Positions 33,469-45,200 of a stretch of DNA of 64,000 nucleotides are shown here, piece after piece. The notes below the pieces were generated by a model. It was not told where the DNA came from and made no database searches. It was given only the letters and a program-made list of their open reading frames with translations. How positions within the stretch are numbered: the stretch's first letter is position 1; each line of letters begins with the position of its first letter. Origin of the DNA: Torreya grandis (Eukaryota > Streptophyta > Pinopsida > Cupressales > Taxaceae); the NCBI GenBank assembly GCA_037957365.1, contig JARHVA010000006.1, positions 10,168,501-10,232,500 of the forward strand, given 5' to 3'. The position numbers and the translations under genes are program-made.

Positions 33469-35126
33469 TGTTGGGTGAATATTTTGTTGGCCAGCTAACT
33501 GGTGACCAAAATAGTTCATATCACCATAGCATAGGGAGATGGGTCATCCTGGTGTGCAGGTTTACTACATCTACAGGGGAAAAATCTCTCCTCTCATCAA
33601 GGGGAGGTTCCCTATTAAATATGCGGATCTATATACAATATATATAAGCATAAAGTAAGACACAGGTGTGGGATAAACCATCCATCTCTCTATTTTCAGA
33701 GATGATGCTAACAAATAGAGGATAAATTTTGAGTGATTGGTGAAGGTACTTCTTTCAGAAGTAACATTCAGCCAAGAGCCAGATCCTTTCCTGGATAGTA
33801 GAAATCCTAGTGAAGCGACAGAAGGCACTTCTCTTCTTTCAGAAGTGCTTGTTCTTGCAAACAATAGGAATCTTTTTCTGGTAAGTAACTAGTAACCAAA
33901 GGTGTAGAGTAACCAACAGTGTGAAATGTAGCACAAAGTCTCCACCTTGACTACCTAAGAGTGAATACAAAGAACAATGGGGGCACAAAGTCATCCCAAG
34001 GTCCTTTACACAGAAACATAAAATAAAAACACACACTGAAGACAACTATGACAGAAAAAAGTCTGAAAGTAGTTCGCTTCAGGACACCTTCCATATCACC
34101 TCCACTAGTCCTGCTTGTTAAATAAAAAAAATAAGAATGCTTTTAGAAGACAGACATAAGAACAATCTCCTAAAGTAGCACAAGCTATAACAACACAAAG
34201 TCTGCAAGTAACTTTCTCATTCAATCAAAGAAATATGAATTACAATCTAAGCTCAAAGTCTCAGTAATGCCTTTCAATTCAGGTAGAGTTTCACTTCTAG
34301 TAAGGGGAATATCTCCTTTACAAATGAGAGAAAATACAAATTTATAGCAACTACCCAAGGATTGGTGCCTTTTTCCATGGGACAGCCCATGTTGCAGTCA
34401 GCATCTTCAATGCATCTCCAGTTTTGTGTGGAGAGACCATGTTGAAAATAATGCACTACCCTAACTATGGCATATCCCTTCATCTGATATGTCTCCTCCT
34501 TAATATGGACCGTCTGGTCCTTTGCATATTTGTCTTTACTTCATTGAAGAAAATAGGCCGCGTCCTTGGTTTGGTGTGCTCAGAAGTCTACTTGATCCAC
34601 TGTTTCACCTACTAGAAATAACTCTTTCGAAGACATTTCTGGTCCTTTGCATTGATCTTCTCTCTTTGAGTCTTCAGGCTCTCTTTTCAGTCGATCGCTT
34701 GATTCAGGTTGAACCTTGAACCTATTGAACCACTAAAAGTTCATCGGTTCATTGGTTCATTCTGTCTCCTTTGTTCTATCACTTCTTGGTTCAATTGCTT
34801 CTTCACCCCTTGGTTGAACCATCGCTTTAATTGAACTTGCCTTTGGAATTGTCCATGTTGTTTCTTTGTCCTTTATAGCCCTTCTTATCTAAGTCTTTGG
34901 GGGGTCCTTTCTGTGTCTTTGACGAGTGGCAAGTTCTGTTGTTATGAAACTCATTAGAAACTCATGAAAAATGGGATCCACGACACGTCTTGCCCGAGCA
35001 ACTTCAAAAGGGGAACACGGATGCAAACACTTGTCACGCTCCGCTGAGTCATAACAGGACATGTGACGTATTCTGCTCTGCTTTACAATGGACACGTGGT
35101 GGCTTTCAGGCTTCTTTCTCTTGACA
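33469..35126 (-). repeat. G1 5' LTR
   Basis: 1658 bp, ends TGTTGGG and CTTGACA on the plus strand. It is about 43 bp longer than the 3' LTR because of extra sequence at about 34670-34720 with further TTGAACC words. It adjoins the PBS, which fixes it as the 5' LTR of a minus-strand element. Confidence 0.9.
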
Positions 35127-35131
35127 GGCTG
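35127..35131. repeat. G1 target-site duplication, right copy
   Basis: GGCTG, partner of GGTTT at 28375-28379 (two mismatches). Confidence 0.6.
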
Positions 35132-35902
35132 TATATTCATGTAATTCAATTTATATTTATTAGTAGGAGTGAAATCGGTTTCTTCTTGGTTGTTTGCTTC
35201 TAGATCAGCAGTGAAATTATGAAAATAATCTTTGAAATAAAAATGTTTGGTTAAGACCTTCAATATAAATAGTTTCTTCATCATGGAGAGTATCCTGAAG
35301 GTGGTATGTAGTTGGTAATGAAACCATTGTGAGTTGTTCTATGATGAATTTTCCTTTGATAGATTTTTGTGTAACAATTTGAAGGTCAAATTCCATCAAT
35401 AGGACCATCCATTTGCAGATTCTATCTCCAGGTAGAAAAACTTTAGAGAAGAAATGACGAAGTGGATTAGAATGGACAATGACATAAGTAGTTTGATAAA
35501 TCATATAATATTAGAGCTTTTCAGCTGTAAAATAGATAGCGAGGCACTCACGTTCTAATTTGGTATAACATTTTTCATAATCGATTAACCTCGATTGATA
35601 TAGTAAATAGCATATTCTCTATGAGTATCATCTTATTGGGTAAGTATTTCCCTAATTGATATAGGGTTAGAGGATATATATAGAATTAATGGATAATCAT
35701 TTGAAGGTGGAAGAAGAGTGAAAGGATGAATTAAAGATTGTTTCATACTATCAAATGATTTTTGGCATGAATATGTCCATTCTAGAGCATTAAGTTTTTT
35801 AAGAAGATAATTGACAAAGTAAATATGGTAAGTCATTTTTGGTACAAACTGGGGAATCACCCCCAGATTTCCAAGGTATGTTTGTATGTCAGGAATAGGC
35901 AT
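35132..35902 (-). pseudogene. T2 RT connection and RNase H, cut by G1
   Basis: 35633-35902 reads as RT thumb and connection into RNase H (IQTYLGNLGVIPQFVPKM, ALEWTYSCQKSFDSM, LILYISSNPISI). 35217-35504 reads as the RNase H second half (HSNPLRHFFSKVFLPGDR, WMVLLMEFDLQIVTQKSIKG). The expected Asp of the LYLSATD-type block is Ser here. Below 35217 the frame changes and runs to the G1 insertion point at 35131. I do not see a full second RNase H, so part of it was lost before or after the insertion. Confidence 0.82.
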
Positions 35903-35959
35903 GTTGATGATAGCTTTGATTTTAGTGGGATCGACATCAATGCCTCAAAGGGAAACTAA

Positions 35960-36600
35960 AAAAACTATAATTTTACCAGATGTAACTCTGAATACATATT
36001 TAAATGGATTAAGTCTGAATTTCTATTTAATGATTCAATCAAAATGATAGCTAAATCATGAAGGTGAGTTTTATGACTTTTAGATTTGGCAATGAGGTCA
36101 TCCACATAAGTTTAAATAATTTTTTGAATAAGATCATGAAAAATATGGGTCATTGCATGTTGATAAATGGCTCTAGTATTTTTGAGACCAAAAGGTATTT
36201 TAATGTAACAATAGGTGCCCCATTTTATGGTAAATATTATTTTATGTTGATCTTTAGGAACTATGTAAATTATTTTATATCTTGAGAAATCATCCATGAG
36301 TGATAACATTTCATATCCAATGGTATAATCGATGATAACATCTATTGAAGGTAGGGGAAAGTTGTCTTTTGGACATGCTAAATTTAGATTATGAAATTCA
36401 ATGCATATACGAATAACCCTTGTGAATTTTTTACAAACAAGAAAAATGTTTAAAACCTATTTTGATTAGTCCATGGTTTTAATGAATTTAAAATCCAAAA
36501 TTTTAATGATTTCTTTGTGACATTAGGTAGAAATCTTAGGGGGAAACTTTCATTGCTTTTGTCTGACAAATTTAACATCTGGATATGTGATGATGTTATG
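35960..36600 (-). pseudogene. T2 reverse transcriptase
   Basis: 36112-36309 holds the fingers/palm part (SLMDDFSRYKIIYI, PKDQHKIIFTIKWGTYCY, IPFGLKNTRAIYQHAM). A stop in the next codons precedes YVDDLIAKS, whose YVDD codons are at 36097-36108. The N-terminal part continues up from 36310, with a frame change, into the linker frame that ends at 36550. The catalytic YVDD is intact; the chain is not. Confidence 0.88.
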
Positions 36601-37005
36601 AACAATGATGTTAAGATCAATTCTCGACATATCTTCATATGACCAAGAGAATGATTCATGATATTTGTTGAAGAACATACTAAAGTTATCATGCTCTTTA
36701 AGAATGAACTCTTTAGAACCAGTAATAGGTCGAGGACATGTTGGTGTACCATATTCTATTTTTGTATTTTCATCGATGAGTATAGCATTTCCATCTTGGA
36801 AATGGTGTGGAGCAAGAGGGAGGGAAGAAATAGGATGTGTTTTAGGATCCACACTGGTAATGAAATTGTTAAAACAAAGAACATTTTGCTTAAAGCTACT
36901 AAGTTTATGATGTTGGTGTGGAAATTGAGGTTCTATATCATGGAGAAGCTCAATAAATTCATCACTAGGAACTATAGGTAAGGGTCCATAGTATTTAACA
37001 TCCAC
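36550..37005 (-). pseudogene. T2 RT N-terminal block and linker, 151 codons
   Basis: The last third (FFNKYHESFSWSYEDMSRID, NIITYPDVKFVRQKQ) is the RT entry block seen in all Tat-type pol, equivalent to DIFAWAYSDMPGLD in T1. The first two thirds are a hydrophilic spacer between protease and RT without motif. Confidence 0.8.
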
Positions 37006-37949
37006 TTCCAGATCAATGATTTGATTACCATTGCTATCATATTTAGAATGTATTTGTCTTACATCGATGGCTTTAACATCTAAGGTAATTTTTGGTGTAA
37101 AAGTGGCTATAGATTTTATATTGGGGAGATTTAGTTGAGTAGAGTCAACCAGATTGGTAATGTTTGTATTGTTTTGTTCAATAGATGAATTTTTAGTTGT
37201 ATTGAGTTGGATAACCTCAATGGTATCAATGCGATCATAAGGAGGAATAATGTTTATTTTTTGGATGATAGGTTGTATTATATTATTTTGTGTAGAAAGT
37301 TCAGGGATTTCTTCAATTACCCATGGGGTGTCTAATAATGGTGGATTAATATGGGGTACATAACTTTCAAGCTCTGATTCAATATCAGATGATATATGAA
37401 TGACATGGATATCATGATTGAAGGCATGTATTTTTGCTAATGTCTTTTGATAATGTTGTATATATAAATCACATGATTGGGCTTAGGCCATGATATAATT
37501 ATCATCATAAGTGTGAGAAATAGTGCATGCATTTATTTCTATGGGAGAATCATTAGTTCAAACACCTAAGTTGTTAAATTTTTTAGGAGACATGGTTAAA
37601 ATATATTGAAATAATTTGGCCACTCCATACTCATCACTTGTAAAGTCATCTTCTATGTAAGAAGCTTCATATGTATTGCATGGAGGGGGAGTATCATTAG
37701 TATCATCAATTAGAGGAACAGTGGGATCATGTGGAAGTAAAAGAGGAAGCCATTCTACAATGTTAGGAGGTAGTCTAGTGGTATTACAAGTTTTTTGTAA
37801 TTCATTTGGTTCATTATCGTATGAGTCAACGAGAGTAACATGTAAATCATGATTCATGTTAACAAATTCAGAGAGAGGTGTACTATTGATGTGGGGCATA
37901 ATTGGAATGTGATATTAAGATTTAAGATTTGGTAGTTGTGTACTCCATT
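37006..37949 (-). pseudogene. T2 protease-RT spacer
   Basis: No motif. The 113-codon frame 37558-37899 is acidic and Pro-rich (LLLPHDPTVPLIDDTND). By position it matches the long linker of T1 at 8345-9145, but I see no clear sequence similarity. Confidence 0.55.
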
Positions 37950-38400
37950 AATTAGGACCAGCTTTGTGTTTGTTACATTTTCCATTATGAATGAATTTGA
38001 TACATTAACTACCTAAAAATGCAATAGCCCACATATGATGTGTCCATGGGTGACCAAGGAGCATGTTGTAAGATAATGGTAGATCAAGAAGCATGAGCTT
38101 AGTGTGAATTATCGTAGGTCAAATAGCAAATGGGACCCAAATGCAACCAAGTTATTTTTTATTTGTTTTATCAAATCCGCTACATGTGATACATGTTTGT
38201 TTAAGGGTTTTTTTGGTATATCCAATTTGTTGAATTAACCAAAGAGAGGTAACATTAATACCTAATCCTTCATCTACTAATACTTTTTGAATAAGTGTAT
38301 TGTTGATCATAATTTTAATAAAGAGGTGGATCATTAGCTCTAAAAATAATTTCATCATTAATCATATCCTCTTTAAGAAATTATATGGATGATTTAGAGG
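37950..38400 (-). pseudogene. T2 aspartic protease
   Basis: In 38152-38358 the active-site block reads KVLVDEGLGINVTSLW (the D-x-G with its Asp kept), followed by LIQQIGYTKKTL. At about 38010-38110, after stops, LMLLDLPLSYNMLLGHPWTH gives the C-terminal half, close in style to LELSYNILLGRPWLH of T1. Confidence 0.83.
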
Positions 38401-38805
38401 ATGTGGAAATGGTTTTGATTTTATGCACTTTGTAAGTGAAGGATCGTTTGAAGGGATTTATGAATCAAGTGATGGTGTTTATTTAATATTTTTTAATTGT
38501 TGCATAATGAATTTATGATGATATGGCGAAGTACGAACTAACTCCATAAGGGAAATTTTATAAGGCATTGAATTAAGTTCTTACAAAAAATTCTATTACA
38601 ATTTAGATGATGAAGAACCAACACGAGGTTTATGAGGTTCAATGTTTTTTGTAAGAATAGGATAACTAAGTTAGAGTTCTAGGTGTGGAAGTGTTTCCTC
38701 ATTTGATTCAAAATATGTGGGTGCATTAGTTGTAGTATCTTTAAGTATTTGTCCCTTGATGGAAGGTTTCTTAGATTTAGTGATAGGGTCTTTGTGAGCA
38801 GTTTT

Positions 38806-39115
38806 TCATCTATAATTGACTTTTGTTACATTCACATATTGAGAATTGGTATAATATTGATCATAATCAACATCGATTTCACAAATATTATTGTTTGAAT
38901 GTTGTGTGTCAGAGGTAGAAGAAGATTTTTGAGGTTTGGAAGATATGATTTTAATAACTTGTTTCTTTTGGGATGATTTAATAGAATCATGATGACATAA
39001 TTTAATCATATCATCATGGTCAAATGTGTCTCCTAACATAAAATAAACAATAATTTTGAAAAGCCCACAACATGTTTCATAATAATGACCCACATCATCA
39101 TGAAACTAAACAAAA
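38806..39115 (-). pseudogene. T2 gag zinc-knuckle part
   Basis: The minus strand reads FHDDVGHYYETC at about 39065-39105, the second half of the CxFHxxxGHxxxxC knuckle of Tat-type gag; the first Cys position is a stop (TAG-type break in VxFHDD). A Ser/Lys-rich stretch (SSKPQKSSSTSD) follows in frame 38806-39093. Confidence 0.72.
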
Positions 39116-39570
39116 ATATTAGGGTCATACAATGAAGGTGTGGTAGTGTTATCAGTGAAGGTTTTAAATGGAGATAATAATTTCTTCATATGTGGTATCG
39201 TTAATGGTGGGTGGGAAGTAAGTTGATTATCTACTTTGACTTCTCCTACTTTCATTTGAGGAGTAATACTTGTAATTGCATTAGTTGAGGTTTAGAAAGA
39301 TTCATTGCTTGATATATGAATTAGATCGAATTGTCTCATAAAGAAATCTTGTCTTTTAGCTTAATCAAATGCTTCATTTAAAGTTTGTGGAGAAAAAATT
39401 CAGACCTTATACTGAAGTGATGGTGTTAAAGCAGTGATAAATAATTTGAATAGATTATCATCATTCATGTTATGATATGCTTTATGAGCTAATGATTTCC
39501 ATCGTTTGATAAAATAATGAGCTGATTTAAAGGTTGATTGCTTAGCATTCATAAAATGAGTAAGACAATT

Positions 39571-40434
39571 TTATAGAATATCATTTTGTTGAAATTCCTT
39601 GATTAAAGCATTAACCAAATCTTTTAATTGTGTGATAGAATGTTGCTGCAATTGATTATACCATTCTAAAACAACACCTATAAATGTTTTGACTAGAATT
39701 TTGGTAGTAGAAAAGGTATTTGTTTGGATCCATTCCCTGTATAGATTACCAAATGCCTTAAGAAAAGATATAGGGTCTTTAGTTCCATCATATTTAATAG
39801 TTGGAGAAATGTTTTCAATATCAATGGATACAATGAAAGGATCTAAAGGTTCATTTTGTATATTTTGAAGCATCTTATTATACATAAGGAGTTGCAAAAT
39901 GATATTCCCATTTGCATCTCTAAGAAGAGGAATAAAATTTTGATTATTTTGAGGTAATATTAGAGGATGTTTATTAGTCATTTGTAATAGATGGTGTTGC
40001 ATTTGCATCATTTAGGAGGTGTTCATCGTTTACATAACATTCATTTGCTGGAGTATTTGTGTAATAGTTTTAGTATAAATTTGTGTATTTTGGTTATTAG
40101 TGTTTAAAGGTGGAATATTAGGATTATTAAGAGGAAGAATGTTAGTGTTGGTAGGACGAAGATTCTCATTGTTAGGAGTATGGATGTTGCCTATTGGATG
40201 ATTCCCTATGGGATTATTCGTCAAGCTTGTATCAATTGGTCCAATGGTGTAGTAAAAAAGTTTGGATAGGGTGGTATCATGAGAAGTGTGAAATAGATTA
40301 GAACCATTTAAATCATCACTTTGGATTATTTTAACCATGTTGTAATCAATAAATGAAGTACGGTAAAAATGCAACATGAGGGATTGTCCTCTTGGGTGGT
40401 TAAAGTAGGTAAAAAAGAGAAACACAGGTATCAT
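39571..40434 (-). pseudogene. T2 gag
   Basis: Two frames. 40030-40434 is an N-terminal Asn/Pro-rich part (NNPIGNHPIGNIHTPNNEN, then short NxNxxPLNN repeats). 39571-40011 holds the capsid core: IKYDGTKDPISFLKAFGNLY, VKTFIGVVLEWYNQLQQHSI, LKDLVNALIKEF. They are separated by a stop region at 40012-40029. The core corresponds to FDKYKGKGDPKAHL and ALEWFLKLP of T1. Confidence 0.83.
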
Positions 40435-42708
40435 TTAAACTGATTAAGGTTATCAATAAATATTTTGATAGGTGATTTCATGATGTTTAAACAAGGTAAA
40501 AAGAAAGCTAAGAATGTGTAAGTTGTGTTTAAGGAGAAAAATTATGAGTATAAAATAAGTCTACCATATACTTTATGGGATTAGCTAGGTGAAATTTAGG
40601 TTTGAAAAAGACTGTGTCGGCCAAATACTATGCATTTGAATAGGTCAATGCCTTTTTGAATAGGCAAGTGATAGGACAAAAGGTGAAGTAGGTCGATGAT
40701 CTAGTATAGAGTCAAGCAGGTCGACGTAGTATTTTACTATGTTGTATAAGGTCAAACAATCAGAGACAAAACTAAATCAACTAATAGGTACATAGTTGAA
40801 TAGATCGACATAGTTAGGAAGAAAGAAAAATAAGACAATCTGTAAAAGATTGGATCAAGCTAGTTGACTGAGTTCTACATAAATGAAAAATAAAATAATC
40901 TATAATAGACTGCGTCGAGCTGGTCGATCAATTTTTGTAGAAAAATAATAATAATTTGCAATAGACTTAGTCGATCTCGTCAATTGAGTTCTGCAATCTG
41001 AGAAATTTTTAAAATGGATTAAATATGGATGATTTATTTATAATTAAAATAAATAAATATAAGAACACATGTAACTAGGTCGAGCTAGTCAATCTAGTTA
41101 CATCACACAACGTAAACCTTGTATCAACACTGGCTAATACAAGTTTTCCATACAACATAAAATAACAAACAATAAGTAATGATAATAAAATTTAAGAGTT
41201 AATTATTTTTTTTGAAAAGAAGATAAGGAAGTCATACTAAAGGTTTTGATTGAAAGTGTAGGCTTTTAAGGATACTTGTTTGTCTATTAGATAGTGTCAG
41301 TCCAATATTTAACAGCACTGACTATGGAAGAAGTACCATTCCCATAATCCACTAAACCTAGTTTTTAAGGGTAAGATGGAAGAAGTTTATCGGCACTAAC
41401 CATTGATTGAAGCATCACATAAATAAATGGATGGTTGGATTTCTAAGGTTCAATAAAAAGAGAAATCATAGGCATTTCTAAAATATTGTAAGGTAGGTAG
41501 GTCGAAACTAAAGATTGTATTTGGCTATGCATTGTGGCTATGAGTATTGGGGCAAGTTCCTCATGCCATAATATCTGTAAAAAATAGACAAGAACCATAA
41601 ATTGAGTATCAAATATCCATTCACAATAGTAACTAAGTAGTTTTAAAAATGTTGGTATACAGTTTCTATAAAAAACCAAACAAAGTGAAAAATAAGAGGA
41701 AAAATTAAAGTTTTAAAAGCTAATTTGTAGTTTTGTAAGGTAAATAAATAGACAACTAACTGAAAATTAAAGTGAGTTTAATTACTATCAATGTAGGTTA
41801 ATTCCCTTTGCTTGAATTATGAATAAAATAAATAGAACAAGGTCAACCTGGTCAACCAAGTTATACAAATAGAATAGAATATAGTCAAATTAATCAACTC
41901 AGTCTGTTGAAGACAATTTAGAATCAGAGGAAGTCAACTTAGTTTTATGGATAGAAAGCAAATACAAAACTAAGTCAAGCTGGTTGACTTAATTTATTGT
42001 AAAGATAGAGTTTTATAAAATTAAAAAATTAGTAAAGACAATACTAAAATTTAAATTTTAAAAAATAGCAGGAAAATAGATTTATTTAAAATTTGACAAA
42101 GATAAATTACTAATTTGGCTAGAGTGAACCTGACAGATAATACAGAGTCGACCAAGTCAATGCAGTAGTTTTCTTAAGAACATTGAATTGTTGTTTTAAA
42201 TTATGTTGTTCAAGGAGAAATTTGAACCTGCTGAGGTAGAATAAAAAATATTTAGATAAAATTGAGCGAATCGACTTAGTATAAATAAAACTAGTAAATG
42301 ACAAGAAAAATAGAATTATGTCGATATGATTGACCTAAGTATAAAATGAAAAATGCATAAAATAAAATAATTGATTAGTCGATTCAATTAAATATTAGAG
42401 GCAAAAAAAGAAACTAGGTTGATTGGATCGGTCTAGTCTTCTGATACTAGCAATTCCTCGCATAGAAGACCAAATAGGGTCAAGAGGCTCACCTTTAATG
42501 GAAAACCTATAAAAATATGTCCTAACTAGATCGATTGCGCTGATGAAGCTGTAAAAACTTGCACACAGATCCAAACTAGGTTGATAGGGTCTATGGAGTA
42601 TAAAACATGCACACATATTATTAAACTATTACGACATGGTCAATCTAATTATCTGTATAGAAAAATTAAAAATATACAAGGGTGAGATTTATGTTGAGTT
42701 CACCAGAA
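40435..42708 (-). other. T2 leader with degenerate GTCGA-word repeats
   Basis: No coding motif. From about 40610 to 42660 a word of the form GTCGAgCTGGTCGAcCAAGTT recurs, often followed by a short A-rich run (for example near 40850, 40910, 40965, 41080, 41845, 41890, 41975, 42140, 42260 and 42530). Spacing is irregular, about 50-70 bases within the denser part. Confidence 0.6.
42690..42705 (-). promoter_or_regulatory. T2 putative primer-binding site
   Basis: Three bases inside the proposed 5' LTR the minus strand reads TGGTGAACTCAACAT. The TGG and the spacing fit a PBS. The tRNA is not recognised. Confidence 0.45.
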
Positions 42709-43900
42709 TGTATTAAATTAAAATTAGATAGATCTATAACATATCCTACTTAATAATATTCAAGTTTGGAGAAGTTAATCAACTAATAAATCCACTTGAC
42801 AATACATTGATATCGAGGTCATGACTAATAATGGATCCACTAAACCTACACTAAGGGATCTCTTATGACACAATAACAAAATAGAGGTTTTTAAGGCCTC
42901 TAGTCAATACCATTTTATGATAACCCTAGCTAGGTCTTATGATTGTAATAATAATAAGCAAGCTAATTTACTAAATAACATGCAAGTTAATCTAGTGCTC
43001 ACCAAAGCTTGTGGCATAAATGGGGAAGATAATAAACATGCAAAGATAATTCTACCTAATATAACATAGAAATAATCTAAATAAGGAGAGATATAATTCA
43101 ATCCATTAGTTATACAACATCTACTTATCAAAATCTGAAGGGTTAGGAATATACTTACCTGTTGAAGTGAAATCCATCATGCCTCAATCTCTCCCTTGAC
43201 CAATGGCGCTTTGCAAGAAGTTGTTGTGGGCTTGTAAGGATCACAAAGACAAATCAGTTCTAGGATATAAGACTTCTCCTATGCATCCAAGACCTCCACA
43301 AGATAAGTGTTACTTCTCTAAAGCAAATACCTAAACAATGAAACCTCATATTGATTGTATAAGCAAATTTGTGAGCGGTAATGATGCATAATTGAATGGT
43401 CCTCCCTTTAGAAATGAAGTTGAGGGGGTATTTATAGCCATGGATTGACCATAAACCCACTCAAGAATTTAACCGATGCAGTCCATCGGGTCAAATTTCT
43501 TAGGCAAGAAATAGAGTCGTTAGGTATCAAAATATGTCAGCTTGGGCCGATAGATTTCCATAATGTGCGCTAAATCCTAAAATGGGGTATACCTTATTGA
43601 TGTAGTAGGAAAATTAGTAAAAAAAATTTTTGCTTATGTAGGGTCTATTTTGGGTGATGAGCTACTTAGGGAAGTGTATAAGCAGGGTTTTAATGCTTAG
43701 GGAATCAGGTAATAGTAGCTTGTATTGGTTTTAGGTGGTGGTATAAGGGCCAATAATCTTACGAAGCACCAAAGGTCTACTAACCCCTTTCCTATTACAC
43801 CCTTTAAGACATGCACTCAAGAAAATTGAGATTCGACATGTTCTTGTAAGAAAAAAATCATCAATAATTGATAAAGTTTTGAAAATATTATATGTATACA
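42709..43900 (-). repeat. T2 putative 5' LTR
   Basis: 1192 bp, ends TGTATT and GTATACA on the plus strand; partner of 23277-24648. Adjoined on the right by a third, partial copy. Confidence 0.7.
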
Positions 43901-43904
43901 TTTA

Positions 43905-45200
43905 CCACACAATACCAAAGGAGAGGGTTCTAAATCCTCTAGGAAAATGAAATTATTAAATAACCCTATCTAGGCCTACAATACATAAAATAAATATAAT
44001 TTATTGCTCACTAAAGCTTGTGACACAGAGGGGGATGATTAGATAAATAAACTAAAATATGCAAAGAGAACCCTACTCAAGTCAATGTAGAGGTAAAAAA
44101 ATCAAAGAGTATAATATTCATCATGCTACTTTGTGCAATATCTATCTACTAAATAAAAGATTAAAAGTTAGGAATACTTATCTTTAATTGAACTTGCCAT
44201 GCTTCACCTTGAATTAAATATGTCATGCCTCAATCTTTCCCTTGGCCAATGGTGATTTACAATAGGTTGTTGTGGATTTATAAGGACCACACTATATAAA
44301 TCAACTCTAAGCTAAGAGACTCTTACTTTTCATCCAAGACTTTCCTATAAGACAAAAAAATTTCCCTCCAAGGTAAAACCCTAAGTAATGACTCCTCCAA
44401 TGTAAAAATAGTAGAATTACGAGCTTTAGTAATGCAAAAATGAATATTCCTTTATATTGCATTGAAGTGAAGGGATTATTTATATCCAAGTATTTACCCT
44501 AAACCCTTCATAAGTTTAGCCAACAAGATCGATTGGCTTGATTTTGTTAATTTGGAAAGATAATCATTAGGTCTTGAACTAGGTTAGCCTGGATGACATA
44601 GTTATGTAACGTGCACTCAATCCCTAACAAGATCGACCTGGATGACATAGTAATAAAATGAACAATAAGGGTGTTTGCTTAGTTAGGGGCTATTTTGGAA
44701 GGTGAATTACTTAGGGAGTTGAAAAATGGCATGAAATGTACTAAAATAGGCAATATAAATATAAAATAAACATTTAGACATGGACATATAGTTTCTCGTA
44801 CTTTAAGTTATATTTTATATTTATACTTTCAAGATGTTTGAGAGCGGTTTTAGACCTCTAGGAGCTATAATGCAAATTTTATATTTTAAAAGTTCCTACT
44901 GGATTTTAGACTTAGCCATATTTCAGGGTTTTAAGATTTCAAACCTAGCCATATTTAAGGGTTTTCAATATTCCAGGGAGGCATCATAGAAATTAAATAG
45001 ATGGACACTCTAAATAAGTTATAATAATAGTAGGAATGATACAAATCCACAAAAATCTTACAAAGCACCAACGATCTACCCACCCCTTTCTTGGTACACC
45101 CTTTAAGGTGTGCACTTAGGCAGATTGAAACTCAATAGGTCCCTGCAAGAGAGAAAGTGTTAGTAAGTGATAAATTTTATAAAAATATTATGCGTATACA
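43905..45200 (-). repeat. Third, partial T2-family LTR copy with internal insertion
   Basis: From ACACAATACCAAAGGAGAGG on, it follows the 5' LTR from its position near 42868 (CTATCTAGGCCT, GCTCACTAAAGCTTGTGAC, CATGCCTCAATCTTTCCCTTGGCC) to the shared end ATTATGCGTATACA at 45200. The first ~160 bases of the LTR are missing. About 300 bases at 44722-45030 have no counterpart in the other two copies and correspond to the dispersed repeat at 19700-19935. Confidence 0.65.
44722..45030 (+). repeat. Dispersed ~300-bp repeat inserted in an LTR copy
   Basis: The interruption is defined by comparison with 43600-43780 in the neighbouring LTR copy: similarity ends after ACTTAGGGAG and resumes before CAAAGCACCAAC. 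Its core matches the reverse complement of 19700-19935. No coding frame, no obvious terminal inverted repeat. Confidence 0.6.

Larger units (their letters stand above)
28380..35126 (-). mobile_element. G1: gag-only LTR element (TR-GAG-like) nested in T2
   Basis: Direct repeats 28380-29994 and 33469-35126, a textbook tRNA-Arg PBS at 33446-33463 and 3.5 kb of internal DNA. The only recognised protein is a retrotransposon gag (32258-33115 plus a tail in the same frame to 31334). I see no protease, RT, RNase H or integrase motif on either strand of 29995-33468. Such gag-only LTR elements, called TR-GAG, are known in plants and are taken to depend on an autonomous partner. The LTRs differ at about 5-7% of sites by eye, so it is younger than T2, which it interrupts. 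Confidence 0.88.
23277..43900 (-). mobile_element. T2: second decayed Tat-type gypsy element, split by G1
   Basis: On the minus strand: gag (about 39.3-40.4 kb), zinc knuckle, protease, linker, RT with YVDD, RNase H, then a break where G1 (28380-35126) is inserted, then the tail of a further RNase H-like part and integrase ending at 26959. The coding body is certain. The ends are inferred from a repeat pair, 23277-24648 and 42709-43900, both running TGTAT to ATACA on the plus strand. With these ends T2 has a 2.3-kb 3' untranslated region and a 2.3-kb leader, the same proportions as T1. A TGG lies three bases inside the right repeat, as a PBS would. Weak points: no purine tract at 24649 and no matching target-site duplication (GAACG against TTTAC). 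Confidence 0.75.

Noticed and set aside
36097..36108. Intact YVDD as a sign that T2 (or T1 at 7260-7271) is active
   Set aside because: Stops directly flank the motif in both elements and other essential residues are lost.
36658..36981. Plus-strand frames of 81-107 codons
   Set aside because: Antisense to the T2 RT entry block and linker.
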